Shown here: positions 62,877-64,000 of the stretch, one piece after another
Layout of the letters: the number at the start of each line of letters is the position of its first letter
Numbering within the stretch: position 1 is the stretch's first letter
DNA from: an uncultured bacterium
GTDB taxonomy: Bacteria; Bacillota; Clostridia; Lachnospirales; Lachnospiraceae
DNA: 64,000 nucleotides
NCBI GenBank assembly: GCA_947243845.1
Contig: CAMXIF010000006.1
Span: 1-64,000, forward strand
Direction of reading: 5' to 3'
Notes under the pieces: generated by a model
The model's input: the letters and a program-made list of their open reading frames with translations, nothing else
Told to the model about the DNA's origin: nothing
The model's database searches: none
Position numbers and translations under genes: made by a program

Positions 62877-64000
62877 CTACTGCGCTGCTTTCTCCTCATA
62901 AGTCTTATGGAAGATATCCCGCTCTACCACATAGATATCATGCATATCATCGAAACGCACTGCCAGATAGTCTCCCGGTTTTCCCAACATATATTTTTCC
63001 TCATCCCACGCCGTAAATATCTTGACTCTTTCAGTCAACTCTTTCGCATAGATATGGGTACCGCCGCTGGCAATACAGATCTTGGCCTGATCGACCAGCT
63101 TCATCACCTCTCCCGTGGAACGATTATGTATCGTTGGCTCATACAAAAGTTCGCAGTGTGCATGATCCTCGCACTCATGGTACGATCTCTGTGTCGTCTC
63201 ATAGCTCTTCTCAAAACGATCTCTGCGGTTCGGATACACTTCTCCCTTGATCCCAACCATAATGATCAGATCATCCTCCACCACCATATCCACATCTCCC
63301 TCCAGTGTACGGATGGTGATGGGCGTACCTGTAGGCAGTACCTCTGTGGCCTCCACGTAGCCAAGCGGCACAGGCTTTTTGACATAAGGCTGCATATCCG
63401 CAAGGCCAATCTCATACTCTTTCGCATAAATAACCTGACAGTGATCGAAATAGTCATTGAGACGCTCACTGAAAAAGGCTTCCGAATGCAGCGTTGGATA
63501 GGCTTCCTCGTACAGCTGCATACTGATAAATCCGCCCGCTTTCTCCCGGTGTCCGCCACCAGATCCCACGCCTTCCGCCAGGAAAGCCGCCAGTTCATTG
63601 GCCTGTACTTCCTTCACACAGCTGCGGACAGAGAATTTATAACCGTCCCCGGTCTCATTATAAACAACACAGCAATAAACTTCCGCCACCTGAATCAGGA
63701 AATCACTGATCAATCCCAGAATATTCGGATCACAGGGTTTGGATTTGATGATCGCATAGTTATAGTCATCATTATAGATATGCCGAATCATAGCCACACC
63801 GGCTACTTCCATCTCCTGCAGGGACAGATTGGAGTTACGAAGCAGTGTGATCAATGTCTTATCACAGGGAACCGCTTCCCGCATATCCATATCCAGCGGA
63901 TTAAAAATCTCTGCAAATTGATTGGTGTCCGTGAACAATCCATAATAGAGGGCTGTCCCCAGACGCAGATCCTTTATCTGATATCCTGCTTTGTCCAATA
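62877..64000 (-). CDS. DHH/DHHA1-family phosphoesterase with extra C-terminal domain, N-terminus outside window
   Basis: Partial: the track's start is a TTG at the window edge and the DHH catalytic motifs should lie beyond it. Visible are LRLGTALYYGLFTDTNQF, the DHHA1 signature VGSGGGHREKAGGF near residue 147, and an additional about 200-residue C-terminal domain ending GKPGDYLAVRFDDMHDIYVVERDIFHKTYE. The first part resembles NrnA/GdpP-type enzymes that hydrolyse oligo- or cyclic dinucleotides. Its stop is 49 bases before the TIR gene, so the two may be one transcript. Confidence 0.8.
   Translation of the reverse strand, partial: LDKAGYQIKDLRLGTALYYGLFTDTNQFAEIFNPLDMDMREAVPCDKTLITLLRNSNLSLQEMEVAGVAMIRHIYNDDYNYAIIKSKPCDPNILGLISDFLIQVAEVYCCVVYNETGDGYKFSVRSCVKEVQANELAAFLAEGVGSGGGHREKAGGFISMQLYEEAYPTLHSEAFFSERLNDYFDHCQVIYAKEYEIGLADMQPYVKKPVPLGYVEATEVLPTGTPITIRTLEGDVDMVVEDDLIIMVGIKGEVYPNRRDRFEKSYETTQRSYHECEDHAHCELLYEPTIHNRSTGEVMKLVDQAKICIASGGTHIYAKELTERVKIFTAWDEEKYMLGKPGDYLAVRFDDMHDIYVVERDIFHKTYEEKAAQ

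Overview
The window looks like chromosome of a spore-forming Clostridia, most likely Lachnospiraceae. The evidence is an alpha/beta small acid-soluble spore protein, a YtvI-like permease, the order tig-clpP-clpX-lon-ysxC, a fermentative D-lactate dehydrogenase type enzyme, rubrerythrin, strong AGGAGG ribosome binding sites and moderate GC. No rRNA, tRNA, CRISPR array, intact insertion sequence or prophage was seen. Nearly all genes are on the minus strand; the plus-strand genes are a tandem-PH-like membrane protein, a MutS2-like ATPase, a CYTH protein, a DUF6062 protein and a TetR regulator.

Layout. 0-5 kb: a partial AlbA_2 protein missing from the ORF track, a 5'-deleted GH31 glycosidase, a membrane protein of unknown function and an L,D-transpeptidase. 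5-11.4 kb: gltB-gltD (NADPH glutamate synthase) with a promoter and a long structured leader. 11.4-13.9 kb: a MutS2-like gene without an Smr domain, preceded by a promoter, two leader ORFs and an intrinsic terminator, which looks like an attenuator. 13.9-25.6 kb: a strip of small accessory genes (AraC/GyrI, two GNATs, ICMT-like, YdeI, nucleotidyltransferase, VOC, kinase-like, LbH acetyltransferase, PPOX-like, methyltransferase, CPBP, HAD, MetH-activation-like) mixed with decayed genes (SUFU pseudogene, internally deleted PPOX, Rpn fragment). 25.6-30.4 kb: HdeD, VanZ, D-2-hydroxyacid dehydrogenase, an AI-2E/YtvI permease and ysxC. 30.5-36.4 kb: lon, clpX, clpP and tig, the protein-quality-control block. 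36.5-40.4 kb: an ABC exporter (two FtsX-type permeases and an ATPase). 40.6-46.4 kb: SASP, DJ-1, MATE, CYTH, LacI regulator and malQ. 46.5-48.3 kb: a membrane GGDEF-EAL gene split by two in-frame TAG codons. 48.4-57 kb: two HAD phosphatases, DUF6062, a tandem-repeat/palindrome locus, an Asp-rich anchored protein, TetR with its operator, a MocR-type regulator, DUF2225 and glnS. 57-64 kb: an unlisted 39-aa membrane peptide, rubrerythrin, a rubredoxin-FMN glutamate-synthase-like gene cut by an in-frame TGA, a TIR-transmembrane-propeller protein and a partial DHH phosphoesterase.

Themes. Nitrogen and redox functions occur in two places (gltBD; rubrerythrin with the FMN/rubredoxin protein). Starch and maltodextrin use is represented by malQ with its LacI regulator and the GH31 remnant. 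Several genes are interrupted by single in-frame stops without frameshift, which points to recent gene loss or, less likely, readthrough. The most interesting candidates for new biology are the attenuator-controlled MutS2-like gene, the modular palindromic repeat family, the gltB leader and the TIR-propeller protein.
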